Shown in pieces: positions 24,172-34,712 of a stretch of 64,000 nt of DNA. Origin of the DNA: Euglena gracilis (lineage: Eukaryota; Euglenida; Euglenophyceae; Euglenales); the NCBI GenBank assembly GCA_039621445.1, contig CP154954.1:67552714-67616713 (forward strand), read 5' to 3'. The stretch's first letter is position 1, and each line of letters opens with the position of its first letter. Position numbers and translations under genes: made by a program. The notes below the pieces were generated by a model that was given only the letters and a program-made list of their open reading frames with translations, was not told the DNA's origin and did not search any database.

Positions 24172-25272
24172 ATGGTCAGAGCGCTGCGGCTTGCTTGGCC
24201 AGAGACAGCCCTGGGTGAGGACATCGGGAGCCTGAGTAGGAGGAAAAACCCCTGCACGAGGGTGATGCGACCAAGGAGGCCGTGGCCAAGGAACTCCTGC
24301 GGGCAGCCCTGGAGGTCGAGGAGCGGGCAGCCCAATGGGTCATCCTTGTTTCCGAAGTGGAACAGGTGACCAGCCAGCGGGCTGAGGAGCTTCGGGCAGC
24401 CCTCCGGAAGGACTTCGGAGGGGAGGTTCTCCGGGACAGGATTTGGGAGGAAAGAATCATCCGGGGCCCCCTGGTGGAAGGGAAAATTCACATACAACCG
24501 GGATTTGTGGCCAAAAAAAAAACGTCCATCCACCTGACTGGGGAGAGGCACAGGGAACTATGTGACCTAGTGGAAGAGTGGGTTCGGGACAAGATGGTGG
24601 AAGAGGGTGTGCCAAGTGCCTGGAGCAGCCCCACATTCGTGGTGGCCAAGAAACAGGGGAAGTGACGTGGGGTTGTGGATGTCCGGGAGCTAAACAAGGC
24701 CACAGTGACAGATGCTTACCCCCTCCCCAGGATCGAGGACATCCTGGTGAACCAGGGACAGAGGTACCTGTTCTCCGTCTTGGATCTCAAGGATGCCTTC
24801 CATCAGGTGCCCCTGCACGAAGACTCACGCCCATATACCTGCTGCAGCACCCCCCGGGGGTCCAAGCAGTTGTGTGTGGTCGTGATGGGCCTGAAAAATT
24901 GAGTGGCCATTTTTTGCGAGTGATCGACTACTCGCTGAGGGATGTGGCTGATTTCGCCAAACACATACGTTTACGACATCATCGTGGGGAGAGAGTGGTG
25001 TGGCACGGAGGAAGCCACCCTGGAGGCACACGACCAGGACATAGGACGTGTGTTGGGGTCACTACGGGAGCACCTCCTGGTCGTGGACAAGAACAAGTGC
25101 CGCTTCTTTGTAAGAGAAGTGGAGCTCTGTGGCCACATCCTGGGCGGAGGAAAACGGAGGCCAGCACCGGGCAGACTTATGGCGCTGGAGAAGTGGGAGG
25201 AGCCCTGCACCATCACAGCCCTCAGGGGTTTTCTGGGCTCACCAACTACTACTCCAGCTACGTGAAAGAGTA
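24172..25272 (+). pseudogene. Element L reverse transcriptase
   Basis: Ty3/gypsy-type RT broken into several frames. GERHRELCDLVEEWVRDKMV, VPSAWSSPTFVVAKKQGK, then a TGA stop (about 24,663), then VDVRELNKATVTDAYPLPRI, YLFSVLDLKDAFHQVPLHED and VVVMGLKN. After another stop and frame change comes the catalytic box YVYDIIVG, where the first Asp of YxDD is Tyr (TAC at 24,972-24,974). Later CRFFVREVELCGHILGGG and a connection region with LRGFLGS. The TGA, shifts and the D-to-Y change all argue for inactivity. Confidence 0.85.
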
Positions 25273-25720
25273 CGCCCGGTATGCAGCCCCCCTGATAGAA
25301 CTCCTCAAAGTGGGACGTGTGGAGGAGAAAAAGGTTAGCAAAAAACCTGTGAAATTCGGCCAAGTGGAATAGGAGGCCTTCACCGCCCTGAAGCAGAAGC
25401 GCCTCCGGGGATTGGAGCTCTACACCATACACCCGGACCAGCCATTCATTCCCCGGGTTGATGCGAGTGACAAAGCGGTGGGGGCAGCCCTTTAACAGTT
25501 TTTGGAGCCAACAGAGGGGATGGCCACAGCCGTGGAAGCCACTGCACGGAAAACCGTGCCTGTGGCCTTCTGCTCACGGAAGCTCACAGCTTGGCAGGTG
25601 AAGAGCTAGTCTCCGCGAGAGAAGGAGACCTACGCCATCATCCTGGCCCTCCAGAAACGGGCCTCCTACATCGGCTTGCAGCCGGTGTTGGTCCTTACAG
25701 AGGCATTTGCCGACATCAGC
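25273..25720 (+). pseudogene. Element L RNase H
   Basis: Open parts read EAFTALKQKRLRGLELYTIH, then VDASDKAVGAAL (first catalytic Asp), VPVAFCSRKLTAWQV, SPREKETYAIILAL (catalytic Glu) and LQPVLVLT. The D of the expected TDH motif is replaced because the frame diverges at 25,699. In-frame stops are visible near 25,494 and 25,607. The layout is that of gypsy RNase H, which removes the RNA template strand. Confidence 0.8.
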
Positions 25721-26290
25721 CTCCACGGGAGTGAGGAGGGTGATGAGTCAATGAGGGCCATGGTCGAAGAAGAACGGAGGGGAGAGCGGGAATGCGGGAC
25801 ATCGCACGGGGGGGAGGAACTCCAAGTGGCGGTAACAACACGCAGCGGGAGAGACACATCAGCTCGAGCACAAACCTGGCCACAGCCCCACAAACGGGGA
25901 GGGGGCTGAGGATTCTGTGCCAGGGGGCCCTGGCCCTGACCCCACAGGGGTGGAGGGGCCTGGAGACGCCCCCTGAGGAGATTCGGGTCCCATCCTCACG
26001 GGAGGGGAGGGACCTGGGGAACCTGGTTGGACACGCGGGAGACACGTGGTTCCCCTCGCGCCCATCTTTTCGTGGATGAATTCGGGAATGAACAGCCGGC
26101 AAGAAGGGGGGGACCTGATGAACACCATCCAGGGCGAAGAGTTCCGAGTGAGGACCTGCAGCCGACCTCGCCCCCATTGATGATCCCCACCGAGGGGATC
26201 TCGAGGAACCTGTGTGGGAGCCAATTCCACTTTCTACAGACACGGGGGCGCACACCCAGGAGGAGGTGGAGGGGAATCCCTCCATCCCAG
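25721..26290 (+). other. Element L spacer between RNase H and integrase
   Basis: About 570 bp with no domain that I recognise. The frames are Arg/Gly/Pro-rich on the plus strand and end by running into the integrase frame near 26,293. The expected tether containing further RNase H residues is not readable here, so part of the domain is deleted or scrambled. Confidence 0.5.
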
Positions 26291-27150
26291 TGATGGACAG
26301 AGATTGGTCACGGGCATATGAAAATTACCCTGTGTGGCGGCCGTTTTATGCAAGTTTACAGGCCCCTGCAGGAGATTGGCCTGAGGGAGTCCGTCCGTAC
26401 GAGTGCAAAATGTACCAGGACGGACTATTCTGCGTGCCCACCAGCCTGATGGGGTGCGTGGTGCGGGCCCACCATGGGGACGCGGGCCGGCCGGGTGCCT
26501 AAAGGCTATGGCACCAAATGGGGCGGTGGTATAGGTTCGCAGATCCAAGGGGGGCAGAGAAAATCACCCGAGGCATCCAGCGGCAATGTGAAATATGCCA
26601 AGCCTGTGACCCCTCTCTTTCAGGTGTGCTCTCGAAGCCACCCCTGTGCCACCCTTCCTCATGGACAGCGTGTCAGTGGACCTGTTCGCCATGCCTGAGG
26701 TGACCCACAAGGGCCAGGTGTATGATTACCTGGCCCTGTGCGTGGGCCGTGAGAGTGGGTGGACGGTGGCCACCCCCCACAAGTACAAGGGCTTGACAGC
26801 CGAGGTGGTGGCCAAGGCCATGTTCCGCCACTGGGAAATGTTCGGGGTGCCCTCTGTGGTGACCTCGGACCGTGGCCCCCACTTTGTTTCGGCTTGGTGG
26901 CAAACAATGTGCGCCGCCATGGGGGTGAGGCGTGCCTACGTTCAGGCCTAACACCACCAGGCCAACGGTCGGGAAGAGGTGGCAGGCCAACGGGTGTTGA
27001 ACACCCTGTCCAAGCTCATTGCTGACCTGTCGGATAAGGAGGCCTCATGGGTGGTGCTGTTACCCAAGGCCCTCTGGCACCTGCACGATGTGCCAGGGGA
27101 TTCCAGCTCGTCCCTACGAGGTGGTCTTCGGGCGGCACCGGCCACTCCAA
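26291..27150 (+). pseudogene. Element L integrase
   Basis: An N-terminal zinc-binding region (VVRAHHGDAGRPG, then QRQCEICQACDP, an HHCC-type finger in two frames) is followed by the catalytic core: SVSVDLFAMPE (Asp at 26,679), VVTSDRGPHFVSAWW (Asp at 26,868), QANGREEVAGQ (Glu at 26,976). The second Asp and the Glu are separated by exactly 35 codons, a DD35E signature. A TAA stop at 26,949 lies between them. The core is followed by LNTLSKLIADL and WVVLLPKALWHLHDVP, normal for gypsy integrases. It catalysed insertion of the cDNA; the stop makes it inactive. Confidence 0.85.
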
Positions 27151-27289
27151 GGCTTGCCCCAACAGCCCACATGAGAGGCCGAGGATGCAGCCGACATCAT
27201 GGCACTGATGAGGGCTATGGACGAGAAGGTGTCCTTAAGCTAACCCCAGGGGACCGCGCCAGGAGGCACGTCGGAGCCAGCTCAAACTC

Positions 27290-27633
27290 CACACGGAGGA
27301 CGAGTTCTCCACCGACCCCCTCCCACTCTTCTATTTCAATGACAAGGAGGCCCCCGTGGAGGTGGTACCGGATGAGTGGGTGGTGGAGGGGACCGTGGAC
27401 AGCAGGAACGACACGGAAACGGGCGTCCCGGAAGTTCAGGTGAGGTGGAAAAATTGGGATCCGATGGATTTCCAATGGCTTCCATGGTCAAATTTCTTTC
27501 CCTCCTACAACGAGGATGTGGTCGATTATTGTGCAGCCAATGGGATTTCATTTCGTGGTGGTGGGACTTCTCCTCCGCAGGAGGAACGGAGGGCGGCGTC
27601 GAAGGCAATAGGGGAGGGTTTGAGGCGGAAGTG
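27290..27633 (+). pseudogene. Element L chromodomain-like C-terminus
   Basis: In the frame of 27,356-27,634: DEWVVEGTVDSRNDTETG, then EVQVRWKNWDPMDFQWLPW. The spacing of VVEGTVD, V-x-W-K-N and QWLP resembles a divergent chromodomain (VxxIxxxR ... VxWKGY ... TWEP). Chromodomains at this position define chromoviruses and direct integration to marked chromatin. The match is weak, so a general integrase tail is the alternative. Confidence 0.5.
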
Positions 27634-29030
27634 AGGGGAAGTTGGGTGCAGGTTCTGTGGTGGTGGCGGAGCACCCCTACGTCCCTGGCCCTGATTCTGA
27701 TTTTATTTGTGCCTTCGCAGGAACAACTTCAATTTCAAATTAAGATTTTAAAACGCCGTGACCGTCCCTTGGCTACGGGCGTGTGCCTGGCCAGAAGCTG
27801 GGGTCCTGGTGGCCCCTCTCCAGGAGACACGACGCCCGGGCAGGGCGAGGAGGCCACACGAGTGCACGGGGGGGGCTCCCATCCCCAAAGGCCCCTGCGC
27901 CCACATCCCCCCAGGGCTGGCCTCGCCCAACACCCGTGGCCACAGAGCGCCCTCCAGGGGCGAGCGCCCACTGGCGCCCACTCGCCGCACGTGCTCAACA
28001 CAGCACGGTGCGGTACCAAGGCGCCAGGGGGGCCCATGGGGCCGCTAGTGCCCAAGGAGGGCCTCGAGCTCCCAAGTCTCCATTTATGCCCTTCAAAACA
28101 AGAGTTCGATTTATTTTTCGATTTCAGCTTTGAGCGTTTGAGGGGCTCCGGGCCAAGGCGGCCCCGGGGGGGCGGGCGCCTGCCAATTTTCCCCGATTTT
28201 TGACGGCTGACTACACCCCTCCTCGGCCCACCATGCCGGGGGGGGGGGGCACCTGCCATTTTGATCAATTATTTATGGTTGGCAACCCGCCTCTTCGGCC
28301 CACTTTGCCGAGGGAGGGGGGGAGGAGCCAGCAAATTTTTGGCAGACTTTTTTGGTGGTCGTCCACACCCCTCTCTGCCCACCATGCCGGGGGATGGGGG
28401 AGCCTCCCGATTTTCCGCCAATTTTTGACAATTACACCCCAGCGGCCAATTTTTGAGGGTACCTACCCCAGTTGGTGGGGGAGGCAAGCGCCTATTTCCC
28501 TCCACACCGGAGAGAACGGGGGGGAGGGGCATCCCCATCTCAAGAGAACGGGTCTCAGCAATGGCTCCTCGGCCTACCACGCCCGGGGAGGGGGGGGCTC
28601 AAAGGAACTTTCCCCGCCCAAGGAGCCTCCCCGGCGGCCCTCGCACGCACCCCTGCCACGCCCCCGCGGGCCCTTGGCCCCTGGGTACCAGGCAACGTGG
28701 GGCGGCACGTCGAGGGTTGGGAGCCTAAGGATTCATCGGGCACGCGATACGTTTTTTTTTTGGGGGGGGGGCAGTCCGCCCCTCCCATGGGCCAAGAGGG
28801 GCCCACGGGCTCCGAGCAGGCGCCACCCCGGGCAGCGGGCCCGGAAGTGCCTGCCCCCTTCTCCGTGTACCCCCCCTCCCCGACAGCACACACCACAAAC
28901 AGCACGTGGCGTCACCGTTTATGCGTTTCAACGAAATAAAATACAATTTGTTTGGAGGCGGAAATGCAAAAGGAGGGGGGGGCACCTCGACCGGCAAAGT
29001 ATTCAATTTTAATTTGCACGTCTTTTCTTT
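27634..29030 (+). other. Element L 3' noncoding region
   Basis: About 1.4 kb between the end of pol and the polypurine tract. Frames on both strands are Gly/Pro/Arg-rich and domain-free. It includes the tandem-like GC-rich repeats at 28,130-28,620 and a T-run/G-run at 28,752-28,770. Confidence 0.6.
28130..28620 (+). repeat. Degenerate GC-rich tandem repeats in element L
   Basis: Units of about 90-120 bp built from a CACCCCTC-type word, TCGGCCCACCATGCC, a run of G, CACCTGCC and ATTTTTCCGCCAATTTTTGAC. Recognisable units start near 28,212, 28,290, 28,368 and 28,565. They are too diverged to give a precise period. Confidence 0.6.
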
Positions 29031-29041
29031 TAGGAGGGGAG
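29031..29041 (+). promoter_or_regulatory. Element L polypurine tract
   Basis: TAGGAGGGGAG, preceded by T-rich sequence and directly abutting the 3' LTR start TGTGCGCGG. This is the expected plus-strand primer in an LTR retrotransposon. Confidence 0.85.
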
Positions 29042-29721
29042 TGTGCGCGGTCCGAGGGTGCCAGCCCCAAAGGGGGGTCCCAAGGGGGCCCAAAGGGGCC
29101 ACCAAGGGCTTCGAGGGGACTCCAAGGCCCCCAAGGGCCATTTCAGGCCCCACTGGCCCCCAAGGGGGCCCCACAGCCCATTTTGACCAAGCCAAGGGAC
29201 GGTAAAGTAGGAGGAAGGTTGAGGGGGCCAACAGGCAATCCCCAAGGGGATGCGCAAGCCCCTCTGGGCTTTGTGCAAGCATGCACACCCCCTTGGTGGG
29301 CGCTCAGATGGCACAATTTTTTAAGAATTGCGCAAAGTATACCAAGTAACCCCCCAGCAGTCGCCCCTCCCAATTGTACATTTTCTGTTCACAGGGCTCT
29401 GTTTACTCTATTCACTGTGTTCTCACAATGTCATTCAACTGTGCATTGCAAAGGACAAACCAAGGAAATAAAAATTACAATTACAATTTCAAGTTCAACT
29501 CTCACTGATCAAGTATTCAAGTTCATTTGTTGAGGCAAAAGTCTTTCTTTTCCCCATTATTTAACATCTTCATCTACACTAACACCCACCCCTACCCGAC
29601 TTTATCACCAAAGGGAAAACCCCCACCAGGTGGGCCCGACGGACTCAAACTTCAAACGATCCTACGCAGGTTGAGCCACCAGGGGTCCCTTCACAGTGAC
29701 CTCGGGAGAGGCAACCATACA
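29042..29721 (+). repeat. Element L 3' LTR
   Basis: Counterpart of 17,247-17,917. It ends ATACA and is followed by AAGG and then the resumed DIRS RT sequence. AATAAA lies at about 29,467. Confidence 0.9.
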
Positions 29722-31153
29722 AAGGATCCATATTTTCATATTCCAGTACGTCCAGGCCTAGGGCCATGTTTAAGGCAAGGGGTGGGAAGTCAGACCTGGG
29801 AATTTCAAACATGCTGCTTTGGGCTAAATGTAATGCCCCAGATATTCATGTCAGTAATGAAAACGGGGCAGCCAGATGTTTATTTACCTGGACGACATTT
29901 TGCTGGTGGCCCCCACCGAAAACACTTACAAAATCACCTGAACAGAGCTGTCAAAGATTTGCTGAATTCAGGGTTCAAAATGAATGTTCAAAAGTCCAAC
30001 CTGCAACCCACCCAAGTGGTAACCCATCTGGGTTTTCTACTAAACTTCCAGGAAGGAAAGATACAGGTGCCCCCATCCAGAAAGTCAAAACCATAAACAA
30101 GGCCATTTTGGGTCAAAATGAGGTGCAACCTAATGGTCCTTCCCTTTTCAAGGGCTTTTACGGACACCTTGGCAATTTTTTCGGTGGCTAAGTCCACATC
30201 CACTGGGACTCAAAACACCCCATTTCCCAGGAAATCAAGCCCCATTTAAGGGAAATAAAAATTCTGCTGGAAACCTGGGGTGGCACACCTTTCCCCCAAA
30301 ATGCAACCAGGGAGTTACATTCAGACAGCAGCACTCATGCCTGGGGGGTGCTGGACATCAACACATCGGAAAATGTGCAGGAATTCTGGAGAAAAGACTC
30401 CATTCTACACATAAATGTAAAGGAGCTCAGTGCAGCAATAAGCGCAGTGAAAAGTTTGAGCAAACCCGGGGAAACAGTTTACTCGTCCGTAAACAACCAG
30501 GTATTTTACGGTTACCTGACAGAGCGGGGGAATAAACGACCACCTCAACAAAATGCTGAGACCATTTTTCAAATGGTGCATGGAAAAACAAGTAAACCTT
30601 CAAAAGAATGCCTAGCAGACCCCATAAGTAGATGGCAAATAGCCAGGGGGGATTACTCTTTATAACCCTCCACTTTTTCACTGGCTAAGACAGCATTTAC
30701 AAAATTGCATACAGCTGGAAACATTTTTTTGCAACCCCAGGGAGCAAAAAAAAGGCCCAGATTCGTGGTCCCGATGGCCCCACTGGGAGGCCACAGCAGT
30801 GAATGCATTACAATGTCCACTGGACAGCATGGGGGATCTTTATGCAAACCCCCCGGCCAATAATTAAACAATTTCTACCCAGGTTGAAAACGTTTCCCCA
30901 AACCAAAGTTTTGACGGTCACACTCTACTGGGATTCGGCCACCTGGCAGCCCCAATTAGAACAAATGAAAGCTCCAGTGACCCTCTGCCTGAAAATTACC
31001 ACCTACAGGGGTATGTTCACCAATTGCAGGGGGGAACAGATACAACCCCCCCAGGTGGCCCTTGTTTTGCATGACTTGCTCAGGCAAATATTGAGAGGAA
31101 ACGAATTCAGGTTAAAACCACTGACCATTTCCAGCGGAGAAACCCCATTCTAA
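29722..31153 (+). pseudogene. DIRS D1 RT (3' part), RNase H and Dam-like methyltransferase
   Basis: RT resumes with YFHIPVRPG-type sequence, then FGLNVMPQIFMSVMKT and an intact catalytic YLDDILLVAP box (Tyr codon at 29,885, Asp pair 29,891-29,896) in a neighbouring frame. RNase H follows: SDSSTHAWGVLDINT (30,326 on), INVKELSAAISAV and VNNQ in place of a catalytic VDN. Then WRPHWEATAV-like and LYANPP (30,840-30,857), the NPP motif of the Dam-like MT domain carried by DIRS elements, and TLYWDSATWQPQLEQM. The MT start is degraded (CNPREQK where D3 has DLFASPGNRK). Several frameshifts make it a pseudogene. Confidence 0.85.
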
Positions 31154-31990
31154 AATGTTATGAGAGTGCTGTTGCACTTTTGTGGGTCATTTTGGAGCAA
31201 ATGGAGGTGCCCCCCCTTAAGCCACCACAGACCAAGTGGCTGACACGTTGCTTCAAGTATTCCAATTTTCCGAGGCCCAAGCCCGTAATGCGTACAGTGC
31301 TATGCTTTTGATTCCTGTGTTTGGTGGGCCAAGATTCCACACCCTGTTGGCCCCTTGCAAGATTCTTTGGAACCAAAACCTGGAGAAGTACGTGTCATTT
31401 TGGGACCCACTCCCAATCCTCCTGAGGCTAGCCAAGGCCCCAATGCCCACTGATATTTGTACATTACATACAAAGCTTACTTTTTGGTCACGGATTCTCT
31501 GTTTATATAGGTCCGCAGACCGGGCACAGTTCAAACGAACCACCACTCTGTTGGGTATGGCACCCTACATAAAAATTTGGTGTAAAGGCCAGAAGTTTCA
31601 CAAGTAAGAGGGTTGTGTCCATACCCCCATGTCCCCAATTAAGCCGCTTTCATTTAATGATGTCATATGTTTTGGCTGCCACACGTTCACGCATCATACC
31701 TGGTGGCCCCCTTCTGACTTCATTAAAACCCCTTTCAGGGGCATAAGTGCAGACAACATTGCTTCTATCACAAAAGAATTTTTGGCCAAGCATGGGGTGA
31801 TCCCCCCAGGTGTGGGGGCCCACTCCACCACAGGAGCAGGATGGTTTACTAAAACAAATTGACCTTTCTGCCCAAGAAGTTTGTCAAATTGGCTACTGGA
31901 GTGGGGTGGCGGCTTTCACAGCCGATTACCAAAGACCTGGTGCCCAAGGTGCTTTTGAAAATGCCCTGGCCCCCCTAATTTCAGTGCACA
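31154..31990 (+). pseudogene. DIRS D1 tyrosine recombinase
   Basis: Reads QVADTLLQ-like, FQFSEAQARNAYSAMLLIPV, DPLPILLRLAKAPMPTDICT, then TTLLGMAPYIKIWCKGQKFH, and the C-terminal box GISADNIASITKEFLAKHGV, HSTTGAGW, LSAQEVCQIGYWSGVAAFTA, DYQRPG. In the tyrosine recombinase fold the second box is HxxR followed by a later H/W and the nucleophilic Tyr. Here the Arg of HSTR is Thr (31,830-31,832), while the DYQR tyrosine is kept. The loss of Arg and the frameshifts imply no activity. It would have integrated a circular DNA intermediate. Confidence 0.85.
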
Positions 31991-33010
31991 ATCAGGCCTC
32001 ACAAGGGCAAAGTGCGGAGCCCGAGGTTGCTCCCTCGAAGCAAAACGACCTGGGAGGAGGGGACACCGAGGGCGAAGCACAAAGACCTTGTGAGCGCGAA
32101 CCCCCCAACCATAAAAGAAAATTTGTCTTCAACAGCCCTCGGTCAGAGAATGGGGACCACTTGGGGCAGAGGGGGGGGGGGGAACCCCCCAAGGGGCAAG
32201 AAGCCACGTCACCAATTCGGAGCACCATCGTCAGCCACCTCCGGCGAGGCGGCACTGAGCGAGACATCCTAACACAACGCGCCAAAAACAATCCAAACAA
32301 CACCGCCGACGAGCAAGGCATGGCCTCACAAGGTCTTTGTGCTACTCCATCGGTGTCCCTTCCGCCCTGGTCGGTTTGCATCAAGGGATTACGAAAGGGC
32401 TCTGTACGTCTCCCTAGGTGTCCCTTCCTGCCTGGTCGGTTTTCCCACCGAGAGAACTCCCATTCGGGCTCCGCACACTCTGGGGGTGAGATCCTGCTTT
32501 GTTTGCCGGCTGCTTTGTTCTGGTTCTGTTCCTCTTGGCCAGGTGCTTCTTACTGCGATTTTGGCGCGCAGTTGGCGATGACGTGCTCTCCGACTCAGGC
32601 CTGTCGTACTGCCTCGAGGCAGACCGACAAGGGAGGCAGTGACATCGAGGGCGAAGCAAAAAGACCTTGTGAGGCCATGCCTTGCTCGCCGGCGGTGTAT
32701 TTGGATTGTTTGCCGCTTTGGGTTACGAGTCCCTGCTTACTGCCGCCTCGCCGGAGTTGGCTGAGGACGCTGCTCCGACTTGGAGACGTGGCTTCCTGTC
32801 CCTGGGGGTGTCGCCCCCCTCTGCCCCCCCCTGGCCCCCATTTTCTGACCGATGGCTTTTGAAGACAAATTTTCTTTTACGGGTGGAGGGGTCCGGCTCA
32901 CAAGGTCTTTGTGCTTCGCCCTCGGTTTCCCTTCCTCACGGGTCGTTTTGCCTGGAGGGAGTACGAGCAACCTCGCGCTTTGCACTTTGCCCTTGTGAGG
33001 CCTGATTGTG
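31991..33010. repeat. DIRS terminal-repeat region with inverted copies
   Basis: Contains several copies, in both orientations, of a block with the words CACAAGGTCTTTGTGCTTCGCCCTCGG-type, TGTCCCTTCC and TCGGTTTGCCTCGAGGGAG-type. Forward-complement versions lie at about 32,030-32,095 and 32,615-32,680, and opposite versions at about 32,325-32,400 and 32,900-32,965. CCGGCGAGGCGGCA/TCGCCGGAGTTGG words lie between. It joins D1 (plus) to D2 (minus), so the whole area is one large inverted structure. The ORFs through it (for example 31,810-32,862) have no domain support after the recombinase ends. Confidence 0.7.
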
Positions 33011-33600
33011 CACTGAAGCTATGGGGGCCAGGGCATTTTCCAAGGCACCTTGGGCACCAATTCGTTGATATTGGCTGTAAAAGGGGGCCCCCAGGTCTGA
33101 CGAATAAACGTGTAGCAGCTACATGGCACATCATTAAATGAAATAGGCTTATTTTGGAACACTGGGGTATAGACACCACCCTTTACCACTTCTGGAATTT
33201 TTGTCCTTTACACTTAATCTTGATATAGGACGTCCTACCTAACATTCCTTGACTTTTGCCAATTCTAAGGACCAGTATAAACAGAGGATTCGTGAGCAAA
33301 AATCAGTTGTGTACGCAATGTACAAATATCAGTGGGCATGGGGACCTTTGCCAGGCCCAGGAGGATTGGGGGATGGTCCCAAAATGACCCATACTTCTCC
33401 AGATTTTTGTTCCAAAGCCCCTTGTACGGGGTCAACATGGTGTGGAATCTTGGCCCACCAAACCCAGGAATCAAAAGCATAGCACTGTATGCATTACGGG
33501 CTTGGGCCTTGGAAAATTGGAATAATTGAAGCAACGTGTCAGCCACTTGGTCTGTGGTGGCTTCAAGGGTGGGCACCTCCATTTTTTCAAATATGACTCA
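33011..33600 (-). pseudogene. DIRS D2 tyrosine recombinase (inverted)
   Basis: Minus-strand copy of the D1 recombinase. It reads TDQVADTLLQLFQFSKAQAR, NAYSAMLLIPGFGGPRFHTM, then PPILLGLAKVPMPTDICTL and DQYKQRI-type sequence in other frames. The C-terminal part is shortened: the sequence between the middle of the gene and the QRLGAQGALE-type end (33,010-33,060) has lost the HxxR box. It is continuous with inverted RNase H/MT sequence to the right. Confidence 0.8.
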
Positions 33601-34705
33601 CAGAAGTGCAAAAGCACCCTGATAACGTTTTAAACTGGGGTTTCTCCCCAGGAAATTGTCAATGGTTTGCACCTCAAGTTGTTTCTTCTCCAATATTTGC
33701 CTGAGCAAATCATGCCTAACAGGTGCCACCTGGGGGGTGGCATTTGTTGCCCCCTGCAATTGGTGAACATGCCCCTGTAGGGGGTGATTTTCAGGCAGGG
33801 GGTCCCTGGAGCTTTCATTTTTTCTAATTGGGGCTGCCAGGTGGCTGAATCCCAGTAGGGTGTAACCAGCAAAACTTTGGCCGGGGAAACGTTTTCAACC
33901 TGGGTATAAACTGTTTAATTATTGGCCGGGGAATTTGAATAAAGATCCTCCATGTTGTGCATTGGACATTGTAATGCATTCACTGCTCTGGCCTCCCAGT
34001 GGGGCCATCTGGCCCACGAATCTGGGAAGTTTTTTTCGTTTTCCGGGGTTGCAAATAAAAATGTTTCCAGCTGTATGAAATTTTGGCAATGCTGTCTTAC
34101 CCATTGAAAAAGTAGAGGGGTCTAAAGAGTAATCCCCCCTGTCCATTCCCGTCTGCTTATGTGGTCTGCCAGGCATTCTTTTGAAGGCACCCAGTTGACT
34201 TGAAGGTTTACTTGTTTTTCCATGTACCATTCCAAAAATGGTCTCAGCATTTTGTTGAAGGGGTCCTTTCTGCCCCCCCACCCTTGTCATTTAGTCGTAA
34301 ATTACCTGGTTGCTTACGGACAAGGAAACTGTTTCCCCGGGTTTTCCCAAACTTTTCACAGTGCTTATTGCTGCACTGAACTCCTTTACATTTATGTGTA
34401 AAATGGAATCTTTTCTGCAGAATTCCTGCACAATTTCTCTTGTGTTGATGTCCAGCACCCCCCAAGCATGAGTGCTGCTGTCCGAATGCAACTCCTTGGT
34501 TGCATTTTGGGGACCCCAGGTGACCAGCAGAAGTTTTATTTCCCTTAATTGGGCCTTGATTTGCTGGAAAATGGGGTATTTTGAGTCCCAGTGGCTGTGG
34601 AATTAGCCACCGAAAAAATTGCCAAGGCGTCCGTAAAAGCCCTTATAAAGGGTAGGGCCATTAGGTTGCACCTTATTTGACCCAAAATAGCAGCCAAATG
34701 CCTTT
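33601..34705 (-). pseudogene. DIRS D2 RNase H and Dam-like methyltransferase (inverted)
   Basis: On the minus strand, from the right: a stub of the RT end, SDSSTHAWGVLDINTREIV, EFSAAISTVKSLGKPGETV (RNase H, with VSN instead of VDN), then DRGDYSLDPSTFSM, NIFICNPGKRKK, LGGQSSECITMSNAQHGG and VTPYWDSATWQPQLEKM (methyltransferase). The order and sequence match D1 and D4. The NPP motif is lost: the sequence after GSLF reads KFPGQ. It ends at 34,705, where plus-strand recombinase sequence begins. Confidence 0.8.
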
Positions 34706-34712
34706 TTGATCA

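Larger units (their letters stand above)
17247..29721 (+). mobile_element. Element L: 12.5-kb Ty3/gypsy-type LTR retrotransposon with two methyltransferase domains
   Basis: A near-complete element bounded by similar LTRs of about 671 and 680 bp that start TGTGCGCGG. The right LTR ends ATACA and the left ends ATACG. A TGG-starting primer-binding site lies just inside the left LTR and a purine tract just before the right one. AAGG occurs on both sides (17,243-17,246 and 29,722-29,725), a probable 4-bp target duplication in the RT gene of DIRS D1. The coding order is Gag (coiled coil, Pro/Gly region, capsid-like), Dam-like MT, C5-type MT, protease, RT, RNase H, integrase, chromodomain-like tail. 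Integrase after RNase H places it with Ty3/gypsy. Many frameshifts and stops show it is inactive, and the visibly diverged LTRs indicate an old insertion. Confidence 0.85.
15222..32450 (+). mobile_element. DIRS-like retrotransposon D1, split by element L
   Basis: The order on the plus strand is terminal repeat (15,222-15,700), ORF1, RT (interrupted at 17,246 and resuming at 29,722), RNase H, Dam-like methyltransferase, tyrosine recombinase, then a terminal repeat with internal inverted copies. This gene set (RT/RH, MT, YR, no integrase) is typical of the DIRS1 group, which circularises and integrates with a tyrosine recombinase. The terminal words (CCCTCGGTC..., TCGCCGGAGTTGGCTG) recur near 32,200, 34,850, 53,830 and 62,560. 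Internal stops show that D1 is dead. The right edge is uncertain because terminal-repeat material continues into the inverted copy D2. Confidence 0.75.

Noticed and set aside
31810-32862. 350-codon ORF after the D1 recombinase
   Set aside because: Only its first 50 or so codons are recombinase. The rest runs through the DIRS terminal repeats and has no domain or consistent composition.
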